Shown here one piece after another: positions 34,409 through 46,288 of a stretch of DNA of 64,000 nucleotides. The position numbers and the translations under genes are program-made. This DNA comes from Actinernus sp. WN-2022 (taxonomy: Eukaryota; Cnidaria; Anthozoa; Actiniaria; Actinernidae). The stretch covers positions 22,317,036 through 22,381,035 of the forward strand of contig JAOWCC010001501.1 in NCBI GenBank assembly GCA_030867875.1, in the 5' to 3' direction. How positions within the stretch are numbered: the stretch's first letter is position 1; each line of letters begins with the position of its first letter. Under the pieces are notes generated by a model. It did no database searches. It was not told the origin of the DNA and saw only the letters and a list, made by a program, of their open reading frames with translations.

Positions 34409-34589
34409 TTTGTTTTTGCAAAATATATTATCACACGCGGACGTTCATTTTCAAAGTCAAATCCACGTAAATCACGGGACTCTTAAAATAATTATTGCGT
34501 CATTGCGGTGTCGGTATTTTGTCAACGTTACATGCGGTGATGCGGTGTTTTCGGATTTTTTTTGCGGTGTTGCGGTATTGAGAGCCCCC

Positions 34590-35307
34590 CAATGTCCCCC
34601 TCAGAAAGGAATTGATGACATGTATCCCACACTTCACAACAGTAATCCAAGTGGGTTTGAACAAGAGAATCATAGATTTTCATAAGTGTATTTTGGCAAA
34701 TAAATGGCCTGGCCCTCTTGAGCACCCCCATACCTGACACTATTTTCTTTGTTATGTGGTTAATGTGTTCTTCCCATCATACGTTTTCCTGATCTATTAT
34801 CACCCCAACTGTTTTGCTATTGCTAACTTTTTTATAGCCTTGTCTCCAATTTTCAAAGTTGGTTCTTCATTTAGATTTGCCAATCTTTGCGACATTTAAA
34901 TGCAATTTGTTAATTAATTGGTTGCATGTAAGCCAATTGTTGATTTTATGTAGTTCACAATTTGCTTATGTGAAACGTCATTAATACCCGAGCCGCAAAA
35001 GGTGACGTTTGTATCATCGGCAAAAAGACAGGGTGTTGATGTATCTAAGCAGTTTGTCAAGACCAAAAAGAGCAGTGGCCCGAGGATTGATCACTATGGG
35101 ACTCCACAGGTGGACTCCACAGGTAATTAAACTCTCATTGGACATTGGACATTGTATTGTCTACTGCGCATGTCTGATATCGATTTGCAGCAGTTCGAGC
35201 GATCTGGGATTTACTCCATAAAGCTTCAATTTTTTCCAATAACATAACGTCATTCACGGTATAGAAGGTCTTTTTTAGGTCGAGAAAAATAACAATGTTG
35301 CGATGGG
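34590..35307 (-). pseudogene. LINE reverse-transcriptase remnant (3' part)
   Basis: The minus strand gives NIVIFLDLKKTFYTVNDVML, then thumb-region scraps (INHITKKIVSGMGVLKRARP, LVQTHLDYCCEVWD). Several stops. It is the continuation of the RT piece at 36340-36880, separated by an insert. Confidence 0.7.
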
Positions 35308-36340
35308 GCGTCTGAAACAGACACTGAGGGATTAAGCGGGAGTCGAGATCTTGTAGTGGACTTGTTTTATTCAGCTTCTCTTCTAGATGTACACGTGGTC
35401 TCAGTGCAACTCGCACACACACACACAGTGTCACTCTCAAGGAGAACTTGAGGCGCTCCTTATAAAGAGCCCCTCAAGAATGCCTCACTTGATTGACACT
35501 TGTCAATCATTACTATAATTTTATTGGCTAAGAATAAGTATTGACTACAAATAATATGATATTACGTACTCGTTGTCTTATAGTGTAAAAGATTGACAAA
35601 AGTAGATTCTAGTTATGAAAAAGAGCTTGGCATACAAAGACAAGACCTGTACTAATAAGTCAAGGCATGGTCTATGTAACATTGATAAAATAAGTAAGTC
35701 TTATCCGGTGGAAGGAATAGAAAATGAGTTCATACATGCATGTAACCAAGAGTAAACAATATTATTCATGAACAACGCCTTAGTCCCACATTCAAGGACT
35801 GCTCTTTTCATTGATATTCTATGCCAAAACATATGGTTATTCCTACTAATGGTGTTCTCAAGTTTTACTTCCTCTGTTCCTTTGGTCGTGACAATCAGGC
35901 ACAACAGAACAAACAAACAATAGCTTTCTCAAGAGTTAACGAGATAGAACGACTGAGTACGTTTACTCTAGTTATATATGTGTTTGCTTAATTCTATCTG
36001 AAATAAAGAAGAACTCATTTTAACTTCCCCAATTATAGCTAACTCTTAAATTATGAATCATTTCCGAAACTTTAAATCTGCTAATGAGAATCAACCCGTG
36101 AATCAATTACTATATTTTCAGTTTCACTTATCAGCTCATTAGTCGTGACTTTTGGACGTGACATAACAAACAACTGTACAAGAAGAACTATACGTTTCTT
36201 CCGCACTCTGTTTTGTTATGGTCATGAGTAGTTTCTTTTCATTTTTGATTTTGTTCGATAACTATCATTTCAAAATTGAAAGAACTAATTATGTCGTAAC
36301 AACAATATTAAAAAGCCCCCGATCGATCATGTTCACCAAC
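35308..36340. mobile_element. Unclassified ~1-kb insert splitting a LINE
   Basis: LINE coding stops near 36340 (GFRKLHSTIL) and resumes near 35300, so about 1 kb has been inserted. The insert has a CA microsatellite (35408-35425), a TATAAA at about 35460 and no long frame, compatible with a solo LTR. No matching target duplication was found, so the class is open. Confidence 0.4.
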
Positions 36341-36880
36341 CACGAATTGGTTTAGTATTGTTGAATGGAGTTTCCTAAATCCAAATTGTTTATTTAGTTA
36401 AGAGATCATGATTAATTAGATAGGTAATTATATAGTTGGTCATATAAAATTATCTCGAATTATAATTATGACTGGCAGTATAGAAATCGGTCTGTAATTA
36501 TCCATGTCATTTCGAGGGCCGCTTTTATGCAAAGGATAACGCGGGCTCTTTTCCATTCCAGCGGAAATATGCCTGAGTCAATTATAGCGCTAAAAAGAAA
36601 AGTGAGAGTCCGATAAGACTGGAGGTGCGGAAATTTCCCCAACATTTCTTCGAAGACAGTCAGTTTCTATAAGTTTGAGCACTTTTGATGTGCTTGTAAG
36701 GCTGAACTCAAAAGTACAAGGGCTTGATTAATATATTCCTTGAAATCATTTGAATTAGACCCTGAGGTTTGAGCTAGTTTAGTGCCAATCTCTACAAAAT
36801 GATTATTGAATTTATCCGCAATCTCAGCAGGTGATGAAAATGTCTTATTATTATCACAGGCAGCCCAAGCTCTGTATTTA
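36340..36880 (-). pseudogene. LINE ORF2 remnant (5' part)
   Basis: The minus strand gives NKTFSSPAEIADKFNNHFVE, GTKLAQTSG, FPLEWKRARVIPLHK-like and NYRPISILPV-like blocks, then FRKLHSTIL, the start of the RT domain. Frames are broken. Confidence 0.65.
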
Positions 36881-37426
36881 ATTTGCACTGTGTGACTATT
36901 ATTTCACAAAATTCTCAGATAAAGAAAATAAACTTACTTTATGAGTTTGTTGTTGTCCTGTTGTTTCTCTGGGGTCTAGAAATGGCGGTTATGGGGCATT
37001 TCTCTCACTTTGGGTTTTTCTCTCTTCTCTGTCTAAAAGAAAGGAAAGGCTGCACACTCAAATTCAAACCACGAGTCACTTGAGGCCGATTTTTCTCACG
37101 AAAACCCGTCCGATAGGCGTAATTTCCTCCGTCGGGTGAAAGGTAGATAGTTTTTCTTACCCCAGAAGTTTTCAGACTTGAGAAATCATTATCCTAACGG
37201 CCTCAAGTGACTCGTGGTTTGAATTTGAGTGTGCAGCCTTTCCTTTCTTTTAGACAGAGAAGAGAGAAAAACCCAAAGTGAGAGAAATGCCCCATAACCG
37301 CCATTTCTAGACCCCAGAGAAACAACAGGACAACAACAAACTCATAAGGTAAGTTTATTTTCTTTATCTGAGAATTTTGTGAAATAATAGTCACACAGTG
37401 CAAATACAGAGCTTGGGCTGCCTGTG
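36855..37426. mobile_element. Large near-perfect inverted repeat (foldback element)
   Basis: Arms 36855-37086 and 37199-37426 are about 230 bp each and almost identical. The left arm has a 5-bp AATTT insertion, and the arms also differ by at least one substitution. They enclose a 112-bp unique spacer. The identical 66-residue open frames in the arms are a by-product of arm identity, not two genes. The left arm abuts the LINE remnant. Confidence 0.9.
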
Positions 37427-37811
37427 GTCAAAATGCCATACCAAAAGAAAACATTCTAAGGAAAATTAAACGCCTGCCAGCAATTTGGAAGAGAGAATCG
37501 GCCACTTACAATTTGTCCCGTCATTAAAGGTGTTAATGACAACATTATTTGACCAAGACCTGAAGAACGTCAAGTTACTCGTTGTTAATTTAATAAATAT
37601 TACAGGTCTTACAGTGACGCGCTCGTTACCGAGCTGTTATGTCGTTAAGTAATTTCAGCAATTAGTTTTGATAACAGCTCTGCTTATTCAAATTAAACCC
37701 TCAAGGGACCTCTTGCTTCAAGATGCACAAACGCAAAGAAATAAAACTCTTGAATTAACGAGATTAAGTCCAGAAGTGTGTCGGTGAGAACGGTGATACA
37801 CACTCGACACC
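37427..37811. other. 5' flank of the 474-residue gene
   Basis: No other coding frame. It probably holds the promoter and 5' UTR of the plus-strand gene starting at 37812; no TATA box stands out. Confidence 0.35.
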
Positions 37812-39236
37812 ATGTTGAGTTTTCAGTCACCGGACTCCCGAAATGGCGGCCCTGGTGTTGACAATTTGCTCTGTTCGAACTCACGAGAAGACAGGAAACT
37901 TAATAAACAACTGAAAACTATTCATTCCAAAGCTAATTTCCAGCTGGGTAAGATTGACCGAGAGATTTTGGCTTTGAAGAAGCAGCTTCTCGAGAATCAA
38001 AAGATTTTCGGAACGAGAAGTGATATCAGGAGAAAGAATGAACTGAACGACGAAGAAGGTTCAAGGATTAAGGAAGAAAGTATGGCGTTGAGGAAAGCAA
38101 TAGAAAGTAGGACTGAACACGATGAAGTTAAACATAGCTACGGAAGACAAGCGAGACTAAGACATTCTATCGCGATTCCGAGTGGTATTAGCTTGCAGGA
38201 ATACCATCACTATGGACTTAACCCTACTAGAGTTGTTGTTACAACACGGTTACCCTCGGCTGAGGGTAATTGGGTTGCTGGAGGCAACACTCGAAAAACG
38301 TCACAAAATAGTGAAACACCTACATTGTATCCTTCATTAACTCGCAGAAGGCAATCCAACGCTGGTTTATCATCATCGAGATTATGTAATCAGAACTGCG
38401 TTCCATCAGTGAGGTCGACGACTTCACGGAAATCTCTAAACCAAACTCGGGACGATATGGGAGAGTATGACAGAAAAGTGACAAGTGACAGATCAAACAA
38501 CCTACCAAACAGAATATCACTTGTTAGAAAGCAAAACTTACGAACGCATACTTTGACACCACGTGCTGCTGTTAATATAATTCAGCAAAAACCATTGAAG
38601 GTCGATCTGCCGAAAAATGTGGAAAGCAAAGTTGGGAAAATTAGTTTGCCTGGACATGAAGGATTTAGATTTAGCAGAAGGTACTCGTTGCCAAATTTTG
38701 CCGCGCCATTAAGCCGAGACCAGAGTGGAGTTGAAACAGTTGTGAGAAATTGCCAACGGAGTGTTAATACGCTGACGGCTAAATTTCCGAATAGACTTCC
38801 ATCTGGAATAAGACGCGCTAGCGAGAGCAAGAACACTGGCTCCAAACGTGGTGCATCTTTCAACATCGAAAAAAGACGAATACCTGCACCGGTATCGAAG
38901 AAATCCGATAGCGAGGAAGACGTAGAAAAGGAAAATGAGGATACAGAAGAGAGAGAAATGACAGAAAAAACTGACTTAAAGACTTCAAAAGCTGAAAACG
39001 AAGAAAAACAGGTCAACAATGAGGAATTAAGCGAATACGGAGAAGATGTTCCGAGACCATTGGGTGGACTAATCGGGATTCCAACGAGTACACTACAAGA
39101 AAAGATGGAGAAGTTCTTTGCAGATGCTGTGGAAGGATTTCCCGAGAGCGGACTATATGACGAAGTACTGGAACTTTATAAAATCATTGATTCTAGTTCT
39201 GATAACGCGGCTGAAGCGGCTAAGGCGACGGACTGA
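37812..39236 (+). CDS. Uncharacterised basic coiled-coil protein, single exon
   Basis: An intact 474-residue frame from ATG 37812 to TGA 39236. Residues about 25-105 are charged and heptad-like (LNKQLKTIHSKANFQLGKID, ILALKKQLLENQK), a likely coiled coil. Residues 110-360 are basic and Ser/Arg-rich, with several R-x-x-S sites including RRYSLPNF at 289-296. Residues 365-410 are strongly acidic (SDSEEDVEKENEDTEERE). The C-terminus (TLQEKMEKFFADAVEGF, GLYDEVLELYKII) looks like a short folded helical region. No signal peptide or membrane segment. Family not recognised. Cytoplasmic or nuclear scaffold-like, by composition only. Lack of introns could indicate a large terminal exon, or a retrocopy. 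Confidence 0.75.
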   Translation: MLSFQSPDSRNGGPGVDNLLCSNSREDRKLNKQLKTIHSKANFQLGKIDREILALKKQLLENQKIFGTRSDIRRKNELNDEEGSRIKEESMALRKAIESRTEHDEVKHSYGRQARLRHSIAIPSGISLQEYHHYGLNPTRVVVTTRLPSAEGNWVAGGNTRKTSQNSETPTLYPSLTRRRQSNAGLSSSRLCNQNCVPSVRSTTSRKSLNQTRDDMGEYDRKVTSDRSNNLPNRISLVRKQNLRTHTLTPRAAVNIIQQKPLKVDLPKNVESKVGKISLPGHEGFRFSRRYSLPNFAAPLSRDQSGVETVVRNCQRSVNTLTAKFPNRLPSGIRRASESKNTGSKRGASFNIEKRRIPAPVSKKSDSEEDVEKENEDTEEREMTEKTDLKTSKAENEEKQVNNEELSEYGEDVPRPLGGLIGIPTSTLQEKMEKFFADAVEGFPESGLYDEVLELYKIIDSSSDNAAEAAKATD

Positions 39237-39361
39237 TTTTTCCGATCATTCAGAATAACGTAGAATCCAAACAACCACCTGGTGCACATTTCAGAACTGT
39301 CATCATCTAACGATATTTAACTTCTTTGGGTGTCAATTCTCACTACTATTGCTACTGAAAT

Positions 39362-39398
<37 letters not shown>

Positions 39399-39859
39399 GG
39401 GGAAATTGTTCGGGAAAACTTTATGTTACAGTAAGGCATAGACAAAAGTATTTTTTATCGAAGTTAACACATGCAGTGTCTAATATTTTCAGGGATTTAA
39501 AGTTGTTAATTTTTAATGAGGCAAGGAGTTACCTCTATTGATTATCAGTTGGAATTGCAGGTGCCGTCAGACAATCAGCGAGTTAAAGCGTTTTTCATAC
39601 TGATTTACGCGATCCGTATAATGCGACTGTTTGCTGTCGTCACTCAACCCATACGATTCTAATTGGCCGCTTTGGCTACTAAACCATTCAAATGCACAAA
39701 ACGAATCCTAAAATGTGTCATGATTCTCAGTTTAGCCAGGAAGATTTCAATGACACCATTTTAATATTGATAGCAGCAAAAACTCCTTTAGTGTTTTAGC
39801 TCAGTTCCAAAATGCGGTGCAAACGGAATTTTCGGAAGACTTTTTGTCTTTCTTTTCAG
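39237..39859. other. 3' flank with a 33-nt poly-G tract
   Basis: An uninterrupted G33 at 39365-39397 lies 129 bp after the stop codon. The rest is non-coding up to the acceptor at 39858-39859. Confidence 0.6.
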
Positions 39860-39986
39860 CAACAAAAGTACTCAACAGAAGAACTATTGCAAACACTCAG
39901 ATTTCTCGTTAAAGACATAATCGAAGGGTGTTTTGCGTACAAGGCCCCGCAGACGAGGATCCAGATGGTCTATACAAACCATATCA
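39860..39986 (+). CDS. Internal exon of an unrecognised gene
   Basis: A strong acceptor (TTTTTGTCTTTCTTTTCAG) precedes it and GTAAGT follows. The 127-nt frame encodes QQKYSTEELLQTLRFLV and KDIIEGCFAYKAPQTR. It ends in phase 1, matching the exon at 42384. It could be a 3' exon of an alternative transcript of the 37812 gene (for example from the phase-0 donor CAG|GTCAAC near 39010), or of a separate gene. Confidence 0.55.
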
Positions 39987-41901
39987 GTAAGTTAAAATTT
40001 TGGCTTTAACATTTTGGATATTTGTTAGACTTTGTCAGTTAACCGCCAAGAATACCATTTTAAGGTAGTCTTCGAGAATTAGCATTATTTAATTTGTTGA
40101 ATTGCAAAGCTGAATCTCCAATTTGTCAGTGTGTTATGACACAGGTGAATTTACTGACAGATGACATTAACAATTGACCAATTTTCGCCTGTTTGTAGTT
40201 GTCAGTTCAATTTTACAGCGTTTGTCAAATTGTCCATTTATATACACCTTGCATACTAGCTTGTGCATACTTATATATCCCACATTTCACAACATCCGTC
40301 CAGTAGAATTATTGAGTGATAACTCAAGGCCTTTGTGCCAAACAAAAGTGGTCATAAACCAAAAATGGCTTCAGAAGTATGACAAAAGTAATATTGAAAT
40401 GTCTCGGATTAGTAATCAAAACGTAATCAGATTAGAACTTCACAGATGAAGCCGACTATTCGAAGTCGAAATGGCACATGTAAAAGGTCGGGTGTAAAGG
40501 GCGGTGATGACCAATAATTAATGGTTATTTGATTTTCGTTATTCAATTTGTAATCATGTTTGTAAAAACAATTTCTTTCCTTCGTGTTAATGAATTTTTA
40601 GAATGCTAAACAAATTTGAGAACCCAAATTAATCCCAACTCTTAATCAAGATGAAAGAAAGGGATGCTTTAATGAAAACTTGGTAAACTTTTCATTATGG
40701 GTAAATTTGTTGCCTGTATGTGTTGAATCAACTTTAGAAATGAAAGTGAGTTTATTACGTTATCAGTATGCCACGTGGAAAATCAATCTCTGTGCAAGTA
40801 TCATCCTTTAGAATCGCGAGACTGCAAAAAAACTAAATCTGAAGAAGAAATGTTTATACTTAGCAGGCTCAGTGCTGAACATCACAAATGATTTGTTGCA
40901 AGCAATGGCTTATTACAAGATGTACTAACAAATAAAACAAGCAATCGAGTCGGTGTTCGTTTGAGGTATTTATTTGTGTTAACTTTATTAAATTCTATCT
41001 TGCGGTGCTAATGAATTCCTTTGGAAACACCGCAAAACTAGAAGCTTATATAACTTTTCATAGTGGCCAGACAATAGCTTTTGTTAAGCATGATATTATA
41101 CCAGAGTGACCGGGTTATTTATTACTTAACCCGTGAAATATATATTAGACTAATATGCACTATTAGACCCTAAGCCATTGTTTTCTTTTGTTTCTATTTG
41201 ATATTAGATATTGCAGCACGCGCTTATTTATGATATTAGCATATTTAGTAGGTGTTTCCACTATTAGTGGACCGTTCTAATATTTATTTCACGGGTTAGA
41301 AAAACCACTCTAAGGACCGTATACGCCACCAGGATATGGAAACGTCTAGAACGACGGAGAAAAACAATATAATAGTCTTAATTACATGATACAAAAGCTA
41401 CTGACACACGAAAATCCAAGTAATCGCCTATTGGCTATATTTTAGGCGTTTTCCGCAGAAACACAACTTGAAACTCCCAAATTGTAAGTTTAAAAAAAAC
41501 CAGGAATCTCGGTCAAATGGTTTCAACAATACATCTCTTCAACATCCCGCTTGACATGGCCAGAAAACATTTCCGAGACAATAGAAGTTAAGTCGAATAT
41601 CGAAGAAATGTTGAAACCGTTTGTTCTCGGAATGTTGAATTGATGTTGAAGCCGTTTGACATGCATGCTTTCAACATATCATCCTACAACAAAATAATGT
41701 TGAACCAACGTTGAAATGATGTTGAAACTGGACGGAGGCTTAATTAACGAGTCAAGGACGGCGGCGGCTGTGAGGACGAAACGAAGAATTAGGTGATTCA
41801 TAAAAGTTACTGTTTCTTTTATTCGCCTTTTATCGTTTTTCACATCTAGATTTTCGAATAACAGAATAATAATAACAGAATAACCAATCCAACTTTGCTC
41901 G

Positions 41902-42327
41902 ATCCCAACATTGTTCGATAGTTTGTCATCCCATGTTGGATGAAGTTTGCTTTTGTTCAATCAAACGTTTGAGAGCGTTTTGCCACCACCCTAACATTTT
42001 CATTCAACAAAGTTAGATCGTGCAATCCAACATGTTCGGTAGTTTGTCATCCCATGGTTGAAAGATGTTGGATCAAAATAAGGTTGGATGAAGTTTGCTT
42101 TTGTTCGATCAAACGTTCGTATGACAGCGTTTTGCCGCCACCCCAACATTTTCATTCAACAAAGTTAGATCGTACAATCCAACATGTTCTGTAGTTTGTC
42201 ATCCCATGGTTGAAAGACTGATGTTTGATCAAATGTTGGATGAAGTTTGCGTTTGTTCCGTCGATCAAACGTTCGTATGACAGTGTTTTGCCGCCACCCC
42301 AACATTTTAATTCAACAAAGTTGGAAG
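41902..42327. repeat. ~152-bp tandem repeat, about three copies
   Basis: AACATTTTCATTCAACAAAG starts units at 41993 and 42145, with a diverged one at 42301. GTTTGTCATCCCATG and TTGGATGAAGTTTGC also recur. A looser TTGAA/ATGTTGAA-rich stretch precedes it (41530-41740). It lies in the intron between the two plus-strand exons. Confidence 0.75.
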
Positions 42328-42383
42328 CTGAAAATACTGGGTATAACTTTCCAATCAGATTGTAAATTTTCTTCCTGTTGCAG

Positions 42384-42529
42384 CGAAGCTTAAAGAGGCA
42401 AATAAATGCCTGTTAATAGAAATCGAAGGAAAGAGGGCTGCAATCAACAAGAAATGGAGTCTCCTCTTTAAGTTTTTGGTCCTGTCTAAACTAACATACG
42501 GCCTCAGTTTTATCGGTCTCATTATATAG
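42384..42529 (+). CDS. Terminal exon of an unrecognised gene, ending in a hydrophobic segment
   Basis: Acceptor TTTTCTTCCTGTTGCAG, then an open frame in the phase left by the 39860 exon: TKLKEANKCLLIEIEGKRAA, INKKWSLLF, and a hydrophobic end (FLVLSKLTYGLSFIGLII) before TAG. The end could be a tail anchor. Downstream (42530-42848) nothing else is recognised. Confidence 0.55.
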
Positions 42530-42849
42530 TGCAAGCGAGTCCGACCTCAGTACAGTTCAGCACTTTCTCAAGAGGTGCTATAAACGGAAGTACACCTCGG
42601 AGCGGTTCTCAATTTATAGCATCTTGGAAAAAAGCGACACGTGTATTAAAAAATGCAGTCCTCAAATCCGCTAAGATCTATAATCCCTAAATTTAAACCT
42701 ACTACTTAAATAAAACCAGTGTCAGGCTCAGGGTAAACACAGAACGCTTCAAGAACAGTTATATAATTTTTTAAATATGGTTTGGTCATATAGTTTTCCT
42801 ACTCACACTTATATTTATAATTACTTACTACTATTATTGCTATATTTAC

Positions 42850-42991
42850 TGGTTATTTCATGGTTTTCTATGGAATACGGGCGAATATTCCACGAGAAAT
42901 TTGTATTATTAAAGGCTCGTTGTATACCAAAATAATATGAATTTCGAGTTAAATATTCGCCAGTATTCCATAGAAAACCATGAAATAACCA
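42850..42991. repeat. Hairpin with ~45-bp arms
   Basis: GGTTATTTCATGGTTTTCTA to GGCGAATATT on the left is mirrored on the right (AATATTCGCC to CCATGAAATAACC), with a loop of about 50 nt. Confidence 0.7.
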
Positions 42992-43589
42992 TATTATCCT
43001 ATAAACAACAAATTTACAAAAAGATTTATCACGAAAACAAAGTAACTTACCTAACGATAGACCACAGGCAGCCCAGACTCGACATATATTTCCCGCTTTT
43101 TGGGTTACCTGTGGTATGTTTCATAAGCGATCTCGGAAGAGTTTATATAATTGCTCCTTGTGAATTCTCTTTTCCGATTCCTACCACATAAATCTTCAAT
43201 AATAAAAGATTAATACTTAATGAAGTTGTGTGAGTGGTTTTGGGGTGATTTGGGGACTTCTAAAGCAGTTTATTAGGCCTCGAGGTTTTGACGGTTGGCC
43301 GCGTGTCTACCTCAAAGACACAAATATACACAAGGTATGCAGCTTCGAGGCGCTTTTCATCGATGTCACCTCACTCGCCGCCGAAATTCGACAAGAAATT
43401 CAAATCGATTTCGCCTCTGCTTTCGGCACACAAATCCAGACATGTGTAAGCACTTCTCATCCACGTTTCAGGCCAAACGACGTGAAAACGGCCTGGAAAA
43501 TAAATTCCGAATTCAAAATATTTCTCTCGGTATGTGATCTGCAGATTGATCGGTCCACAAATCAGCGGTAGACATCGCAGGCGGTGCTT

Positions 43590-45600
43590 TCAAGATGTTC
43601 GGAAGATTTTCATGATTTCTTTACAAAGTTCAATATTTCTTTTGCTCTTGGCCAGTTTCCAAATGAATGGAAACTTGCAAATGTAGTTCCTTTATATAAA
43701 AAAGATGACCGTCAATTGAAAATTAACAACCGACCAGTATCTTGCATGTTTTTCTAAAATTCCTAAAAAAAGTAGTATTTATGCGTATTTACAATTTCTT
43801 AATTAAAATTGGGTTTTTGTATAAATTTCAATCTGGTTTTAGGCCCGGTGACTCAACTGTAAATCAATTAATTTATTTTGTGCACCAAATATATCTGGCA
43901 CTTGAAAGTGGCAACGAAGTACGGGTTGTATTTCTAGATATAAGCAACGCTTTTGATCGAGTTTGGCACGCAGGACTAATACAAAAACTAAAGGCGCTAG
44001 GAATTAGAAATCCCCTTCTTCAATGGATAAAAAGTTATTTGCATGATAGAAAACAAAGGGTCGTCATAGAAGGTCAATGTTCTGAATGGAGAAATGTCGA
44101 TTCTGGCGTACCACATTTCTGTTTTAGGTCCGCTTCTATTCTTAATTTACATTAACGATTTAACAATTGGTCTAGTTTCTCATCCTCTAATTTATGCTGA
44201 TGATACTACTTTATTAGAGGTAGTTCAAAATCCAAGGGATACAGCTGACCACCTAAATGACGATTTGTGTAGAATTTCTGATTGGTCTAAAAAGTGGCTT
44301 GTTACCATGAATCCCACGAAATCGAGAACCTAATTTTTTTCTTCAAAGCGTATAAAGCCCGACCATCCAAATTTATTTCTTGATGGTCAAACTATAAAGG
44401 AGGTCACAACTCATACACATCTTGGTCTTACACTCCAAAGCAATGTGTCTTGGAGAAATCATGTACTAAATGTTCACCAGAAAGCGTCTAAGCGGCTAAA
44501 TTTACTAAAGTCTATTAAATATAAAGTTGATAGGTCAACCCTTACGTGCCTGTACAAATGTTTGGTTAGACCACTTATGGAATATGCTGATCTAATTTGG
44601 GATAATTGTACTGAAACAGAAAGCCAGTTATTAGAAAATGTTCAATATGAATCTGCAAAAGTTATTACTGGAGCAATTAAAGGTACAAGTAGAAAAACAA
44701 TACTTGATGAGCTTGCTTGGGAAGATATGTGTATGCGACGGAAAATGCAAAAGTTATTTTGTTTTTATAAGATTACTAATAGTTTGACACCATCTTATTT
44801 AACTGAACTACTACCAAAAACTGTTAAAGAACAAAGCCGCATTACTCTAAGATCTAATGAAAACTTTTGTACGATTCCGGCAAGAACTGCAAGATTTCAA
44901 AAGTCTTTTTTCCCTCTGTAATAACATACTGGAATTCATCAAGCATAGAAATACGTAAATCGTTATCATTACCTTCTTATAAAGCTGCTGTAAAGAAACA
45001 TTATTATCATTTTACCTATAATAAACTTTATGATTACTCTATATCTAGAATGGCCTCGATTTTTCATACACGTTTAAGACTTGGTCCTTCTGCTCTTAAT
45101 GATTATTTATTTACAATAAAATGTAATCCGACTCCAAAATGTGACTGTGGTTATCCAAATGAAACGATTAAACATTTCTTCTTGTCTTGCCCCCGATACG
45201 CTGCTCAGCGCGATATCTTTTTTACCTCTGCTGCACAACTCTTAGGTAATATCTGGTCAAACAGTAGCGACAAAAAGAAAATTTTGTATATTTTGAATGG
45301 TATTAAGGACAAAAACTACAATTTAAATTCTAAATTCTTTGAGTTAGTTCAAAATGATATCTTAAATACCAATCGATTTTCCATCGCTACAGTCTGACTT
45401 GTATATATTTTTATCTCTTTTTGTTTTCTAAACTTAATGTTATGCACTTATTTTAATTAATCTAAATTGCAATTTTATGTTTCCTTTTGTGTGTCTGAAA
45501 CTGCCCTGATACTTGTTGTATTTTTTTCTGTATGAGCTCCCTCGATAAGCCTTTAGCTTTTGGAGCAAATGCAGAGAGTAAATGTTTTATTTCCTCCCTC
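43590..45600 (+). pseudogene. LINE ORF2 remnant with C-terminal zinc-knuckle region
   Basis: The plus strand encodes FPNEWKLANVVPLYKKDD, FQSGFRPGDSTVNQLIYFV, FLDISNAFDRVWHAGLIQKL, catalytic IYADDTTL, SWRNHVLNVHQKASKRLNLL, a thumb region, then RLRLGPSALNDYLF and KCDCGYPNETIKHFFLSCPR. The last block is the CxC...H...C motif of LINE C-termini. At least three frame changes; the endonuclease is absent. A different LINE lineage from the CR1/L2-like copies at 12-13 and 30-32 kb. Confidence 0.85.
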
Positions 45601-45898
45601 CACAAAAGCCAACACGCTAAATTCCAATTCGATTTGTGAATTAGCCGGCCGGATCCTGGCTTTGATCAGCCTCTTCTAGTTGTTTCAGGTCCCGTTAGCA
45701 ATTCAGTGGACACGACAATTTAGTGTATTCACAAGGAGAAAGAAATAAAGACAGAAAATTCCCCGTTTTGCGTCACGTTATTAGCATATTCGAAATATAA
45801 ACCTTTATAACTCATAGATGTAACACTCATATCCAAAAATATTTTACTTGATGTGGAATCGATTTTAATATAAAAAATGCCTCATATGCACTAGTTAA

Positions 45899-46288
45899 AG
45901 AATATAGACCAACCGTCATGCTTTGCGCCCATATCAATAAAATAGCAAGCAAAAGTGTCGTTTTGAACTTCCCGCGGCCCCTTCCATATTAGGAAAATTA
46001 CATATTCCATATTTGGAAGAGATGCCAGGACATTCAAAATGGTGGTTTCTAGGCCCCAGACCTCTAAATCGACACTCGTTGTTTGATATGCTATGGCGGC
46101 CATTTTGTCACTTTTCCAATCTTTTGAAAATCGTTACAGTCCTGCTGTTTTGTGTGATAGCTTCAGTTTCAATCTGATTTTTGGAAAGTTTCTTTTGCAG
46201 TTTTCCTGTTTAGTTTGATAGTTTCACGAAGCGGAAATAAACGAAACAAAACAAAAGGCCGCTAAGCATCATGGTTGGGCCATATTCT
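45899..46288. mobile_element. TTAA-flanked inverted-repeat element, copy 4
   Basis: AGAATATAGACCAACCGTCA at the left and its inverse ending CATGGTTGGGCCATATTCT at the right, bordered by TTAA (45895-45898 and 46289-46292). 390 bp, no gene. A fragment of the 16005-type foldback lies immediately left (45780-45880). Confidence 0.72.

Noticed and set aside
36883..37403. Two nearly identical 66-residue proteins on opposite strands
   Set aside because: They are the same sequence read from each arm of the large inverted repeat. No support for coding.
43230..43571. 113-codon plus-strand frame
   Set aside because: No homology recognised, no splice context, and it sits just upstream of a LINE remnant. 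Likely chance.
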